Origin: CALJFL01 sp047633055
GTDB taxonomy: Bacteria > Pseudomonadota > Gammaproteobacteria > Pseudomonadales > Halieaceae
Reading direction: 5' to 3'
Assembly (NCBI GenBank): GCA_047633055.1
Contig: JBLIEI010000024.1
Location: forward strand, 1 to 56,719
Length of the DNA: 56,719 bases
Part shown: piece after piece, positions 9,154-18,978 of the stretch
Numbering within the stretch: the stretch's first letter is position 1
Layout: the number at the start of each line of letters is the position of its first letter
The notes under the pieces: generated by a model
What the model was told of the DNA's origin: nothing
The model's database searches: none
The model's input: only the letters and a program-made list of their open reading frames with translations
Made by a program: the position numbers and the translations under genes

Positions 9154-9515
9154 TCAAGCAACCGCCCTACACCCTTCGTTGAACGCCCCCACCCTCAAAT
9201 CTCGAAATTGCTCAGTGAGAATATCTTCAATATCACGAACGATAATGGTCTGTTTATCCAGGTTGACCGTCTTTACGATTGCAATTCTTTATCTTGCGCA
9301 GCAAATTCGCTGTAGGCTTGTGCAGTACCGTGAGCCATTTTATCGCCATCAAAAGAAATCGATATCTCCGGCGTAAACTCTAGAACGATACGCTCTGGAG
9401 TATCAAGGAAACGAATAAACATCGCAGGTTCTAAACCATTTAAAAAGGTATTCTCTGGATCTATTTTTCCGGCTTCAACCATGGCGTGGATATTATATTG
9501 CACCTGCGCGAACAT
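9154..9515 (-). pseudogene. Unidentified gene, frameshifted and possibly N-terminally truncated
   Basis: From an ATG at 9515, 27 bases after the aminotransferase stop, the minus strand reads 80 protein-like residues (MVEAGKIDPENTFLNGLEPA, IRFLDTPERIVLEFTPEIS) to a TAA at 9273. Shifting frame at that point continues a coherent reading, KTVNLDKQTIIVRDIEDIL then EQFRDLRVGAFNEGCRAVA, to a TGA at 9154. The two parts together look like one ~118-residue protein broken by a frameshift. The start has no clear ribosome-binding site. I do not recognise the family. It lies downstream of the aminotransferase on the same strand and may once have been in its operon. Confidence 0.45.
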
Positions 9516-9542
9516 CGTAGGACTGCCAGTAGGTAGGCCGGA

Positions 9543-10898
9543 TTATTGATTAATAGTGAATGCGGCTGTAAGCGCACTTGCGATTTTATCGGCTTCCACT
9601 TTGGTAAGTGTGAGTGGCGGAGATAGGATGATTTTAGTACCTACCGGCCGCACCAAAACACCTTCTTGGCGAGCCGTTTCGGCAATTACTGCCGCCTGGC
9701 CATCCATTGGATTGATGGGTTCGCGAGTTGCTTTGTCCGCCACGAGATCCAGAGCCATCATCAGACCTTTGCCCCGTACTTCGCCGACAATATCGAAAGT
9801 CTTTGCCAATGGCTGTAACTTCTCTAGTAAATATGCCCCCACTACAGCCGCGTTACCGGGTAAGTCTTCCTGTTCGACAATATCCAGCACCGCTAGTGCC
9901 GCTGCGCAGGCAATCGGATGGCCCGAGTAGGTGTAGCCGTGCATAATCATTGCGCTGAAATCTTTGCTGTTCTCGATCGTCTCGGCGATACGCTGATTAA
10001 ACACCGTTGCGCCCAGAGGGATATAACCAGCCGAAATTCCTTTCGCAAGGCAAATAATATCCGGAGCGACGCCCCACCCACGACTGCCCAGCATCGAGCC
10101 ACTACGACCGAACCCCGTGACGACTTCATCGGCAATTAACAAGATGTTGTAACGATCGCAGATTTCCCTGACCTTCGGCCAATAGCTCTGTGGCGGAACG
10201 ATCACTCCACCTGCCCCTTGCACCGGTTCCGCGATGAATGCCGCTATGCTATCCGGCCCCTGGAATTCGATTTGGTCTATCAACTGATTCGCACAGTGGT
10301 TGGCTAGCGTCTCTGGATCAGAACAGTTCCAGGGGTTGCGGTAGAGCCAGGGAGAATCCAAAAGGGTGCAGCCCGGCAGCAGAGGTCCATGGTTCATGTG
10401 GTATACATTGTTGCCGCCTATCGAGGTCCCGCCGATGTGGACTCCGTGATAGGCGTTGCGCAACGAGAGAAATTTAGTCCGTTTGGGCTCGCCGGCGGCG
10501 ATCCAATACTGGCGCGTCATTTTCAAAGCTGTTTCCACTGCATCCGAGCCGCCACTGGAGAATAGGGTACGAACCATATTTTCCTGTTCAAACATCGAAC
10601 GCAGACGATCTGCCAGGTCGTACACACGGGGGTGTGCAATGCCATCAAACATCTGAAAATAAGACAGCTCATCCATCTGTTTATGAATCGCCTGCTTTAC
10701 TGATTCTCGGTTATGACCGACGTTGACATTCCACAAGCCGGCAACTGCATCGAGTGTGCGGTGTCCGTCCACATCCGTCACGTAGTTGCCATCACTGCTC
10801 GCAATAATCAGCGTATCCCTGCTGTTGACGAGCCCTGCCGGCCCCATGGGATGCCAGAAATTCTTCGCAGCTGTCTTGTACTTTTCGTAATTACTCAT
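9543..10898 (-). CDS. Class III PLP-dependent aminotransferase (omega-transaminase type)
   Basis: The protein has 451 residues, which is normal for the family. The PLP site is clear: GSDAVETALK binds phosphate, Asp257 in LLIADEVVTGFGRSG contacts the ring nitrogen, and Lys286 in CLAKGISAGYIPLGA forms the Schiff base. The N-terminus FWHPMGP resembles beta-alanine/putrescine-pyruvate transaminases. It would move an amino group from an amine or omega-amino acid to pyruvate or a similar keto acid in the cytoplasm. AGGA lies 8 bases before the ATG. An APC permease is transcribed divergently 195 bp away, so the pair may take up and deaminate the same amine. The substrate cannot be read from the sequence. 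Confidence 0.9.
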   Translation of the reverse strand: MSNYEKYKTAAKNFWHPMGPAGLVNSRDTLIIASSDGNYVTDVDGHRTLDAVAGLWNVNVGHNRESVKQAIHKQMDELSYFQMFDGIAHPRVYDLADRLRSMFEQENMVRTLFSSGGSDAVETALKMTRQYWIAAGEPKRTKFLSLRNAYHGVHIGGTSIGGNNVYHMNHGPLLPGCTLLDSPWLYRNPWNCSDPETLANHCANQLIDQIEFQGPDSIAAFIAEPVQGAGGVIVPPQSYWPKVREICDRYNILLIADEVVTGFGRSGSMLGSRGWGVAPDIICLAKGISAGYIPLGATVFNQRIAETIENSKDFSAMIMHGYTYSGHPIACAAALAVLDIVEQEDLPGNAAVVGAYLLEKLQPLAKTFDIVGEVRGKGLMMALDLVADKATREPINPMDGQAAVIAETARQEGVLVRPVGTKIILSPPLTLTKVEADKIASALTAAFTINQ

Positions 10899-11093
10899 TA
10901 CTAAGTCCTGTCTCTTATTAATTTAGCTGACGTAAATAGTGAAAAAATGAAGGCACCCATGCCGGTGAAGCCTATTCAATTTAACCCGTCTCTTGTCTGA
11001 CAGGTTGTATCATATAGTAAGATTTATGCATAGTGTGTCACCGTGATCATGAAATAACAATAATGCCTGCTGTTAAAGGCACAGGAGCTTTCG

Positions 11094-12491
11094 ATGGAAT
11101 CAACCGATACGACTAGCATAAACCCATCAACGGAAAATAAATCGGGCAGCGGCTTTAATCGTGTGCTCGGTCTAACATCTTTAATTGCTGTCGGTGTTGG
11201 CCTGGTCGTATCACAGGGCATTATGGCGCAGATGCTAATGGGGGTCGGCATCGCCGGTCTGGGATTTTTTATTCCACTTACCATCGCGTTTTTAGTGGCA
11301 CTAACCTACGTGGCGTCTTTCTCCGAGCTATCGCTCATGTTTCCTAAGGCAGGAGGCTTTAGCACCTATACCAAATTCGCACTGGGTCATTTTCCAGCAC
11401 TGCTGGGAACCTACTCCGGCTATGTAGTGGTCGCCATGTTTGCCTTGCCTACCGAGCTGTTACTCGTAGACCTGCTATTTGACGCTATTTATCCTGGGGC
11501 ATTTCCACCCATGGTGCTGGGTTGCTCAGTGCTTCTTCTATTCACGCTTTTAAACATTATTGGTGTGGACATATTCGCAAAGGTTCAAACCGCTCTCGCA
11601 TTCACGATGATCGTTTCTCTGGCCATACTTGGACTCACGGCCACATCGGGGATGCCAGATGGCAGACTTGCCGCTGAAACATTATGGGAAAATTGGAATC
11701 CGACGGGGGTTCATGTATTCGCTTTAGTTACCTTAGCACTATGGGGTTTCGTGGGAGCTGAGTTTATTTGTCCGCTGGCAGAGGAGACCAAATCTCCCGA
11801 AAGGAACATCCCTCGTTCAATGTTCTTGAGCGTTACCATTATCTTTGCCGTTTTTGTCGTCTATTGTCTTGGCGCAATCTATTACGTGCCCACTTCCACT
11901 TTGCTGGAAAGTCCACTCCCCCACTTACACTACGCAAAAGCCGTATTTGGAAACTTTGGTTTAGTCTTTATATCAGTGGCAGGTTTGACTGCGGTCTGCA
12001 GTACCGTCAATACGACACTGGCAGCGGTACCACGCATGTTGTATGGCATGGCTGCAGATGGCCAGGCCCTTCCCATTTTTGGGCGCTTACATCGTCGCTA
12101 TCAGACGCCTTGGGTCGCGATCGTATTTATGGCCGGTCTCGTTGGCTTGCCACTGACAATTTTATCGGCGGAAAATATCGGACAAATGCTAATTTCAGCC
12201 GCTTTGTGCTGGCTGTTCGCCTACTTAATCGCGCACTTCAATGTGCTCGCATTGAGAATACGTTTCCCAACTATGCATCGACCTTACAAGACGCCGTTCT
12301 ACCCATGGCCGCAAATTCTGGGAATTGTTGGAATACTGTACGCGCTGGCACATGGGTCCCCGACCCCCGAAATGGCAGCTTCCGTCTACGGAAATGCCAT
12401 CGGAGTACTCTTTCTGGTTTCAGTGTGTTCGTTTCTCTGGATTAAATTGGTGATGAAGAAAGACCTATTCAGTCCCAGCCCAATCGATTAG
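11094..12491 (+). CDS. APC-family amino acid/amine permease
   Basis: The protein has 465 residues and about 12 hydrophobic segments. The first bears the APC hallmark LTSLIAVGVGLVVSQGIMAQ (unwound TM1), and another has WGFVGAEFICPLAEETKSPE, the conserved TM6-loop motif of amino acid/polyamine/organocation carriers. AGGAG sits a few bases before the ATG. It is an inner-membrane secondary transporter. Its divergent neighbour is a class III aminotransferase, which suggests an amine or amino acid substrate, but this is inference only. Confidence 0.88.
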   Translation: MESTDTTSINPSTENKSGSGFNRVLGLTSLIAVGVGLVVSQGIMAQMLMGVGIAGLGFFIPLTIAFLVALTYVASFSELSLMFPKAGGFSTYTKFALGHFPALLGTYSGYVVVAMFALPTELLLVDLLFDAIYPGAFPPMVLGCSVLLLFTLLNIIGVDIFAKVQTALAFTMIVSLAILGLTATSGMPDGRLAAETLWENWNPTGVHVFALVTLALWGFVGAEFICPLAEETKSPERNIPRSMFLSVTIIFAVFVVYCLGAIYYVPTSTLLESPLPHLHYAKAVFGNFGLVFISVAGLTAVCSTVNTTLAAVPRMLYGMAADGQALPIFGRLHRRYQTPWVAIVFMAGLVGLPLTILSAENIGQMLISAALCWLFAYLIAHFNVLALRIRFPTMHRPYKTPFYPWPQILGIVGILYALAHGSPTPEMAASVYGNAIGVLFLVSVCSFLWIKLVMKKDLFSPSPID

Positions 12492-12494
12492 ACC

Positions 12495-12938
12495 TTAAGA
12501 GATGACACCGGTCTTGATCTCGGCCATATTCGCCTCACCAAACAGCCGCTCATAGTCAATTTTTATGCAGCGATCCATGACAACCTCGAGCCCCGCATCG
12601 CGGGCCTTTTGTGCCGACTCTTCATGAATGATCTCCAACTGCATCCAGACGACTTTGGCACCGATTTCAATGGCCTGATCAACCAGTGGAGGGATCCGTT
12701 CAACGCGCTGAAACAAATCAACGATATCGACCGGCTCGGGAATGTCGCGCAGGTCGGCATAGCATTTCTGGCCGAGGACCTCGCGATACTTCGGATTCAC
12801 CGGTATTACTTGGAAGCCATGGTCAAGCAGGTACTTGGCAGTGATGCTGCTGGGTCGCAACCCGTCTTCTGACAGACCCACTACTGCCACACGCTTATAG
12901 TCGGTCAAGATTCGGCGCAATTTCCCAATATCGGTCAT
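12495..12938 (-). CDS. CoA-binding Rossmann protein (YccU type)
   Basis: The 147-residue protein consists of a single CoA_binding domain. It begins with the nucleotide-binding loop VAVVGLSEDGLRPSS and continues with the family's KYLLDHGFQVIPVNPKYREV, ADLRDIPEPVDIVDLFQR and VWMQLEIIHEESAQKARDAG, ending with an MDRCIKIDYERL segment. The family is related to the N-terminal domain of succinyl-CoA ligase alpha. E. coli YccU is a homologue, and its exact role is not settled. The ATG overlaps the stop of the upstream acyl-CoA ligase gene (ATGA), so it is the last gene of a three-gene operon handling CoA esters. Confidence 0.9.
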   Translation of the reverse strand: MTDIGKLRRILTDYKRVAVVGLSEDGLRPSSITAKYLLDHGFQVIPVNPKYREVLGQKCYADLRDIPEPVDIVDLFQRVERIPPLVDQAIEIGAKVVWMQLEIIHEESAQKARDAGLEVVMDRCIKIDYERLFGEANMAEIKTGVIS

Positions 12939-14563
12939 AGTTTTTTCGCCCGTTCGCGCAGTTCGAATTTTTGAATCTTTCCTGTCGAGGTTTTCGGTAA
13001 CAAACCGAACACGACCTTACGCGGTGCCTTAAAGCGGCTCATATTTTGCCGACAATAATCAATGATTTCTTGCTCGTTGGCCTCGGCATTTGCATGCAAA
13101 GCGACGAAAGCGCAGGGCGTCTCTCCCCATTTCTCATCGGGCATCGCGGTGACAGCCGCTTCGAGGATAGCGGGGTGCCGGTACAGTGTCTTTTCAATTT
13201 CGATCGTCGAAATATTTTCACCACCGGAAATAATGATGTCCTTGGAACGGTCCTTGATTTCGATGTAACCATCGGCGTGACAGACCGCGAGATCGCCGGA
13301 GTGGAAATAGCCTCCGACAAACGCTTCTTCAGTCGCCGCGGGATTCTTCAGGTATCCCTTCATGACAATATTGCCACGAAACATGATTTCGCCAATCGTT
13401 TTTCCATCGCACGGTACCGCCTGCAGGGTATCCGGGTCAGCCACCAGCAGCTCTTCCAGCATCGGGTAGCGTACGCCCTGACGTGACTTGATCTCGGCCT
13501 GCTCGGCCATCGGCAATTCGTCCCAGGTATCACGCCAGGAGCACACCACGGCAGGGCCATAAACCTCCGTCAGACCGTAAGTGTGCGTAACATCGATATT
13601 CAAGTTAGCCATAGCCTCGAGGATGGCCGGTGGCGGCGCGGAACCGGCGGTCATGAAGTTGACCCTGTTATCGATGCCGGCCTTCAGGTCAGCGGGAGCA
13701 TTCGCCATGAGGTTCATCACGATGGGCGCTCCACACATGTGCGTCACACTATGTTCGCGAATAGCGTCGAAAATGGCATCGTCACGCACCGCGCGCAGAC
13801 AGACACTAGTACCATTCAAGGCGGCAATCGTCCATGGGAAGCACCAGCCGTTACAATGAAACATCGGCAGGGTCCACAGATACACCGGGTGCGCGGCCAT
13901 GTTCCAGGCCAGCGTATTCGATACCGCATTCAAATATGCACCGCGGTGATGAGTGACCACGCCTTTGGGATTTCCGGTGGTGCCCGACGTATAGCCGAGT
14001 GCGATCGACTGCCACTCGTCTTCAGGCAAATACCAACGGAACTCCGGATCGCCGCTTTCCAGCAAGTCTTCGTATTCAATTTCGCCTATTAATTCGCCAC
14101 CCAAGGCGAGCACATCGTCTACATCAATCACCAGGGGCGGTGTATCCAACTGAGCGAGCGCCGCCTGCACCGTGACGGAAAATTCACGGTCGCTAATCAA
14201 GACGCGCGCCCCACCGTGCTCTAGCTGAAACGCAATCGCGTCTGCATCGAGACGAATGTTAAGTGCGTGAATGACGGCGCCCGCCATCGGAATCGCGTAA
14301 TGTGCTTCGAACATCGCCGGAATATTGGGCAGCATCAGGGCTACGGTATCATCGGTACCGATACCACGCTGCTGCAGCGCGCTTGCCAAGCGTCGGCAGC
14401 GATCGTAGGTTTGCGCCCAGCTATAGCGCCGGACGCCGTGAATTTGCGCTACACGCGCAGGATAAACCGCTGCGGCCCTTTCTAAAAAGGTTACCGGTGA
14501 AAGCGGCGTGTAGTTGGCTGCGTTCTTATCAAGGTCAGTCTCATACTGGCTAATGTCATTCAT
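12935..14563 (-). CDS. Acyl-CoA synthetase (AMP-forming, ANL superfamily)
   Basis: The protein has 542 residues. The adenylate-forming motifs are complete: P-loop-like YTSGTTGNPKGVV (~190-203), THTYGLTEVYGP, YFHSGDLAV, the hinge IKDRSKDIIISGGENIS, and a C-terminal TSTGKIQKFELR with the catalytic Lys. It resembles medium/short-chain acyl-CoA ligases that activate free carboxylic acids to acyl-CoA via an acyl-AMP. The ATG overlaps the enoyl-CoA hydratase stop by ATGA, and its own stop overlaps the CoA-binding gene. The three form a coupled operon for activating and hydrating an acyl substrate. The chain length is not predictable. Confidence 0.92.
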   Translation of the reverse strand: MNDISQYETDLDKNAANYTPLSPVTFLERAAAVYPARVAQIHGVRRYSWAQTYDRCRRLASALQQRGIGTDDTVALMLPNIPAMFEAHYAIPMAGAVIHALNIRLDADAIAFQLEHGGARVLISDREFSVTVQAALAQLDTPPLVIDVDDVLALGGELIGEIEYEDLLESGDPEFRWYLPEDEWQSIALGYTSGTTGNPKGVVTHHRGAYLNAVSNTLAWNMAAHPVYLWTLPMFHCNGWCFPWTIAALNGTSVCLRAVRDDAIFDAIREHSVTHMCGAPIVMNLMANAPADLKAGIDNRVNFMTAGSAPPPAILEAMANLNIDVTHTYGLTEVYGPAVVCSWRDTWDELPMAEQAEIKSRQGVRYPMLEELLVADPDTLQAVPCDGKTIGEIMFRGNIVMKGYLKNPAATEEAFVGGYFHSGDLAVCHADGYIEIKDRSKDIIISGGENISTIEIEKTLYRHPAILEAAVTAMPDEKWGETPCAFVALHANAEANEQEIIDYCRQNMSRFKAPRKVVFGLLPKTSTGKIQKFELRERAKKL

Positions 14564-15375
14564 TTACCCTGCCACTCGGGTTTACGCTTCTGAATAAAAG
14601 CATCAATGCCTTCGCGGGCATCCAGCGAATCCATATTGCAGGTCATACGCTCGCTGGCATAGGCATAGGCTTCCGGTAAGTTCATCTCCAACTGCCGATA
14701 GAACATATTTTTGCCGATGGTGATGGCGAGCGCCGACTTGGCAACAATTTTTTTCGCTAGCGCGAGCGTCGCCTCTTCCAGTTCAGCTCCCGGCACAACT
14801 TCATTAACAAGTCCATATTGCAGCGCCGTTGCAGCGCAGATAAAATCACCGGTGAGTAGCATGTGCATGGCCTGTTTGCGACCCATGTTGCGGCTGAGCG
14901 GAACAGCCGGGGTCGAACAAAAAAGCCCCACATTGATACCAGAAACTGCAAAACGCGCCTCTTCGGCGGCAACTGCCAGGTCGCAGCTGGCGGCGAGCTG
15001 GCAGCCCGCAGCGGTAGCAATACCCTGCACGCGAGCTATGACTGGCTGACGCAGGCGATTGATGGTCAGCATCATGCGCGAGCATTTGTCGAACAGAGCC
15101 TGGTGAATAACGCGGTCCTCGCTGGAGCGCATTTCTTTCAAATCATGTCCCGGGCAGAACGCCTTGCCGTTGGCGGCAATAATAACAACACGAACCGCGT
15201 CATCACTGTCGATGCCTTCGAGTTCGTCCTGCAGAGCATCAAGCATCTCACTCGACAGCGCGTTGTATTGCGCTGGGCGATTAAGCGTGAGCGTAACAAT
15301 GCCTTGTTCCTGCGTACGCAAGAGAATGGCATCGTCGATTACCGCGTCGGTAATTTGATCAGTTGAAGCGCTCAT
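14560..15375 (-). CDS. Enoyl-CoA hydratase/isomerase family protein
   Basis: The 271-residue protein has the crotonase fold. The oxyanion-hole regions are visible as YNALSSEMLDALQ, FCPGHDLKEM and QGIATAAGCQLAASCDLAVA. The catalytic Glu of the classical hydratase (in a GxxxEL context) is replaced in this region by VGLFCSTPAVPLSRNMG, so it may be an isomerase or a hydratase with a different catalytic residue, as in ECHDC3-like proteins. It is the first gene of the coupled operon with an acyl-CoA ligase and a CoA-binding protein, and GAGG precedes the ATG. The fold is certain; the reaction is less so. Confidence 0.88.
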   Translation of the reverse strand: MSASTDQITDAVIDDAILLRTQEQGIVTLTLNRPAQYNALSSEMLDALQDELEGIDSDDAVRVVIIAANGKAFCPGHDLKEMRSSEDRVIHQALFDKCSRMMLTINRLRQPVIARVQGIATAAGCQLAASCDLAVAAEEARFAVSGINVGLFCSTPAVPLSRNMGRKQAMHMLLTGDFICAATALQYGLVNEVVPGAELEEATLALAKKIVAKSALAITIGKNMFYRQLEMNLPEAYAYASERMTCNMDSLDAREGIDAFIQKRKPEWQGK

Positions 15376-15543
15376 TGAGCCACCCTCTCTGTATCGTTTT
15401 TTTGCAATGAACTAAGAAATAATCCGTATAGTGCAGCGGCATTTCGAATATTTTTCATTTGTCACGACTAACCTTACCTCGACACAACGAGCTACCGCAA
15501 TGGCAATCCAGCGCTTAGTTATTGCTGCGTTCGGCATGAGCCA

Positions 15544-16812
15544 TTACTTGTCCAAGAGTCGTTCAGCAATAGCTTGCCAGATCAATGGGCCATCTGTGTC
15601 ATTGGCGACCCCCTCTGCATCGGCGTGCGATGACTGCTTAACTACGACCATCTCAGCAACGGGGTCAATATAGATAAACTGCCCGTGCACACCAATCGCA
15701 CTCACCGCATTGTGGTCATTGCGAAAACTCCACCACATATCGTGGTAGGAGTGCCCAACGTCGATGTACCAGGGATCATCATAGAGTTGAATAAATAGTT
15801 CTGGATCACCCGGCGTCATAATACGCTGCGCTACCTCGGCTGATACCACTTGCCGACCATTGTAGCGGCCCTTTTGCAGAATCATCTGACCAAAGCGAGC
15901 CGCATCGCGAGCGGTAATGTTTAAGCCACCGCCTGCCATTTCAGTGCCAGATTTATCCAGCCATATATAGGCATCGCGCTGTGCCCCCAGCGGCTGCAGA
16001 AAGCGAGTGGCGATCAACTCAGATAAAGACTGGCCGCTGACCCTGCTGAGAACCCAACCCAGAGCATCGGTATTGGGCGTGACGTAGTGAAATGCATCTC
16101 CGTGCTTGAACTTATCCATTTTACCGAGGGTGGGCAAGAAGTTGTATATAGAATCAAACCGCATCTCCGCATCTGACACATCTGACAGGGCAAACACATA
16201 GCCGTAGGCCCAGATGTCCGCTTCAGGGTTCGCGTACTCTTCGCTAAACGCAATGCTGGTCGTCATATCCAGCACCTGTTGCACGGTGGCGTCGCCAAAA
16301 GCACTGCGTTTGAGTTCTGGTACATAACTTTGCAGGGTAAGAGAGGGGTCAACCAGACCCTCTTCAATCAACATCAGAGCCAGGGTACCGACGAATGATT
16401 TGGTGGCCGAGAACATCTGATGCTGTGTGCTTTCCTGTTGACCATTAAGGTAGCGCTCGTATACGACCTTGCCCTTGTGCAGCACCAGGAATGCGTCGGT
16501 GGCCGCCTCCTCAAACCATTCATCCAGCGACACCTTACGATCATCGCTCACCTGATAAGAACGATCAGCAAGATCAATGGGAGCAAATTCCAGTGCCGCC
16601 ACAGGGCCTGTGCCGCGATACACTTCCCGGGTCGGCTGTAGTTCCCGAATGTGTTGAAAGGCCCAGCGATTGTAAGGCGCTTGCATCATATTCTGGCGGT
16701 TAACCTGCAGTCCCTCGGCCGGCGGAAAACCCTGCATCAAGACCTTTGTTTGCTCGGCAAGCGTGGGAGTGGCCGCCACGACTATGAGCGCTGCCAGGAT
16801 TAATTTTTTCAC
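15544..16812 (-). CDS. Exported serine hydrolase, class C beta-lactamase fold
   Basis: The protein has 422 residues with a signal peptide (GTG start, cleavage near PTLAEQ). The nucleophile motif is SATK in MFSATKSFVGTLALML, the second motif is YVTPNTDALGWVL (Y-x-N-like), and the third region is HGQFIYIDP in place of KTG. This is the beta-lactamase/transpeptidase-like family that includes EstB-type esterases and 6-aminohexanoate-dimer hydrolases. It probably cleaves esters or amides in the periplasm. GGAGAG lies upstream of the GTG. It stands alone between convergent and tandem genes and no operon partner is obvious. Confidence 0.87.
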   Translation of the reverse strand: MKKLILAALIVVAATPTLAEQTKVLMQGFPPAEGLQVNRQNMMQAPYNRWAFQHIRELQPTREVYRGTGPVAALEFAPIDLADRSYQVSDDRKVSLDEWFEEAATDAFLVLHKGKVVYERYLNGQQESTQHQMFSATKSFVGTLALMLIEEGLVDPSLTLQSYVPELKRSAFGDATVQQVLDMTTSIAFSEEYANPEADIWAYGYVFALSDVSDAEMRFDSIYNFLPTLGKMDKFKHGDAFHYVTPNTDALGWVLSRVSGQSLSELIATRFLQPLGAQRDAYIWLDKSGTEMAGGGLNITARDAARFGQMILQKGRYNGRQVVSAEVAQRIMTPGDPELFIQLYDDPWYIDVGHSYHDMWWSFRNDHNAVSAIGVHGQFIYIDPVAEMVVVKQSSHADAEGVANDTDGPLIWQAIAERLLDK

Positions 16813-17007
16813 AATGATTTCTCTCCGTATCAGAAACGTCCATCAAGCCAAGTCTGCAGAACGTGCGTTTTTCTTATTTGCTGACTGCTACCTGTATTAG
16901 CCAAATTTACCAGATTCTGGTCCACCAGGATAGAATCCGCTTTCTTGCCAAGCTTAATGACGGCCCGTCTGGAACAAATGATCGCAGCAGCTGTGCTTTC
17001 TAAGCCA

Positions 17008-18783
17008 CTAAAGTGGCCAGAAATACAAAATAGCTGGCACCGATACCAACACCACTAAGATCTCCAGCGGCAAACCCATACGCCAGTAGTCGCCGAAGCG
17101 ATAGCCGCCCGGGCCCATTATGATGGTATTATTCTTGTGGCCAATCGGGGTCAAAAAAGCACAGGAAGCAGCAACGGCAACACCCATAAGAAAGGGATCT
17201 GGATTCACGCCAATCGCCTTGGCGACATCCAGACCAATGGGTGCGGCGATCAGTGCAGTCGCAACATTATTGAGAAAATCCGATAGCGTCATAGTGACCA
17301 CGATCAGTACCATCAGAATCGCCCAGTGTGGCCAGCCCTCGGTTTGGGAGACAATCAACTCGGCAATCAGGCGGGTACCACCGGAGTTTTCCAAGGCGAT
17401 TCCGAGCGGTATCAAAGACGCCAGCAAAACGATTACCTTCCACTCGACACTTTCATAGACCTCCCTGCCCGAGACTATTCGGCAAGCGGCAAATGCAATC
17501 ACGCAGCCTGCCAGCGCTATCGGCAAATAAACCAGTCCAGCAACGGAAAGGGTAATCGCACCGAGAAACAGCCCGATCGCCAACATGGCTTTTTTGCGTT
17601 GAATGACGCCATGCTCTCCACCGGCTAACGGTAGCACACCCAGCCAGGTACTTACCTCGCTCAAACGTTCTTTCGGCCCGAGAAGCAGCAATACATCGCC
17701 GGCCTCAATGGTTAGCCTCCGCACGCGATCACGAAACCGCTTCCCCTGTCTGGAAACTCCGAGCAAAGTAACACCATGGCGCGTAAGCAGACGCAGTTCA
17801 TCGCTGGTGCGATCCTCCACCCTGGCACCGTCAGGCACGATCGCCTCGAACAGTTTGAGCGAGCCACTGCTTATCCCATTCTCGTGTCTGTCCCTTCCGA
17901 TAAAGTCGAGCTGGGCGGCGCCGAGAAACTTCTCTATCGATTTTGGATCGCCTTCGAGAACTATATGATCCCCCTTCCGAATTTCTTCACCGCGAGAGAA
18001 CCCCGGCAAGCGTTTGCCTCGACGAACCAGGCCGAGCAGCGTAATGTCATGTTCCTCGGCCAGCGGTTGCAAGTCACTCACATCACACCCGATTGAGCTG
18101 GACTTTTCCGGCACCTCGCCCTCGGCAACATAGAGACCGGTATCGTCATCAGAATGAATGTTGGCTGGGCGCTCACGGGCCGGAATTAACCGCCAACCAA
18201 TAAGGGCAACATATAAAATTCCGATAATTGCCACACATAAACCCACGGGAGCAAAGTCGAACATACCGAAACTCTCGCCCAGAGCTCGCTCACGATATTG
18301 TGCGATGACTATATTGGGTGGTGTTCCTATCAGCGTAATCATACCACCGAGAATTGTCGCAAATGACAGTGGCATGAGACTCAAAGACACGGCACGTTTG
18401 GCTTTTTCGGAGGCCTCGATGTCTAAAGACATGAGTAGCGCTAGCGCGGCGACATTATTGATTACCGCTGAAAGTGCCGCACCGACAACTGACATGACTC
18501 CAATATGCAAGGGCAGAGGGCGACTGGACGAAAGTACAAACCCCGATATCATTTCCACCGCTCCCGCATTCAACAGGCCGCGAGAAACTATTAACACCAG
18601 AGCGATGATTACCACTGCTGGATGACCAAAGCCGGAAAATGCCTGTTCAGGCTCGACAAAGCCGCTGATCACTGCAACTACCAGAGCGCCGAACGCAACC
18701 AGGTCGTAGCGTATTCTGCCCCAGATCAACAAGGCGAATACGCCACCGAATAAACTAAAAAGATAAAACTGGTCGCTAGTCAT
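17008..18783 (-). CDS. SLC13-family permease with two RCK_C/TrkA-C domains
   Basis: I prefer the ATG at 18783 (591 residues) over a TTG three codons earlier. The first ~200 residues are hydrophobic with the SLC13/CitMHS motif INNVAALALLMSL and LIGTPPNIVIAQY. Two regulatory RCK_C domains follow (~215-385, e.g. ITLLGLVRRGKRLPGF and VTLLGVSRQGKRFRD). Hydrophobic segments then resume, with LNNVATALIAAPIGLDVA and FLTPIGHKNNTIIMGPGGY. The family moves sodium with dicarboxylates or sulfate, and the inserted RCK_C pair is typical of bacterial sulfate/anion members. It is a single gene, with no adjacent regulator. Confidence 0.9.
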   Translation of the reverse strand: MTSDQFYLFSLFGGVFALLIWGRIRYDLVAFGALVVAVISGFVEPEQAFSGFGHPAVVIIALVLIVSRGLLNAGAVEMISGFVLSSSRPLPLHIGVMSVVGAALSAVINNVAALALLMSLDIEASEKAKRAVSLSLMPLSFATILGGMITLIGTPPNIVIAQYRERALGESFGMFDFAPVGLCVAIIGILYVALIGWRLIPARERPANIHSDDDTGLYVAEGEVPEKSSSIGCDVSDLQPLAEEHDITLLGLVRRGKRLPGFSRGEEIRKGDHIVLEGDPKSIEKFLGAAQLDFIGRDRHENGISSGSLKLFEAIVPDGARVEDRTSDELRLLTRHGVTLLGVSRQGKRFRDRVRRLTIEAGDVLLLLGPKERLSEVSTWLGVLPLAGGEHGVIQRKKAMLAIGLFLGAITLSVAGLVYLPIALAGCVIAFAACRIVSGREVYESVEWKVIVLLASLIPLGIALENSGGTRLIAELIVSQTEGWPHWAILMVLIVVTMTLSDFLNNVATALIAAPIGLDVAKAIGVNPDPFLMGVAVAASCAFLTPIGHKNNTIIMGPGGYRFGDYWRMGLPLEILVVLVSVPAILYFWPL

Positions 18784-18978
18784 CTGGGACAATATGATCG
18801 GAAATCAGCGACGCTGCAAGCTGTACGCCCGACTTTAATGGGAAAAGGGGATAATGTCGCCAAAGGGTATGCGATGGCAATATTTGCGTGTATTCAACGC
18901 CCAAGATTAAGATCTGGTATTATCGGTAACTTACGAATGCGCAATAAACCGAGCAAAGTAGCCGAGTAGTAACCCTCG

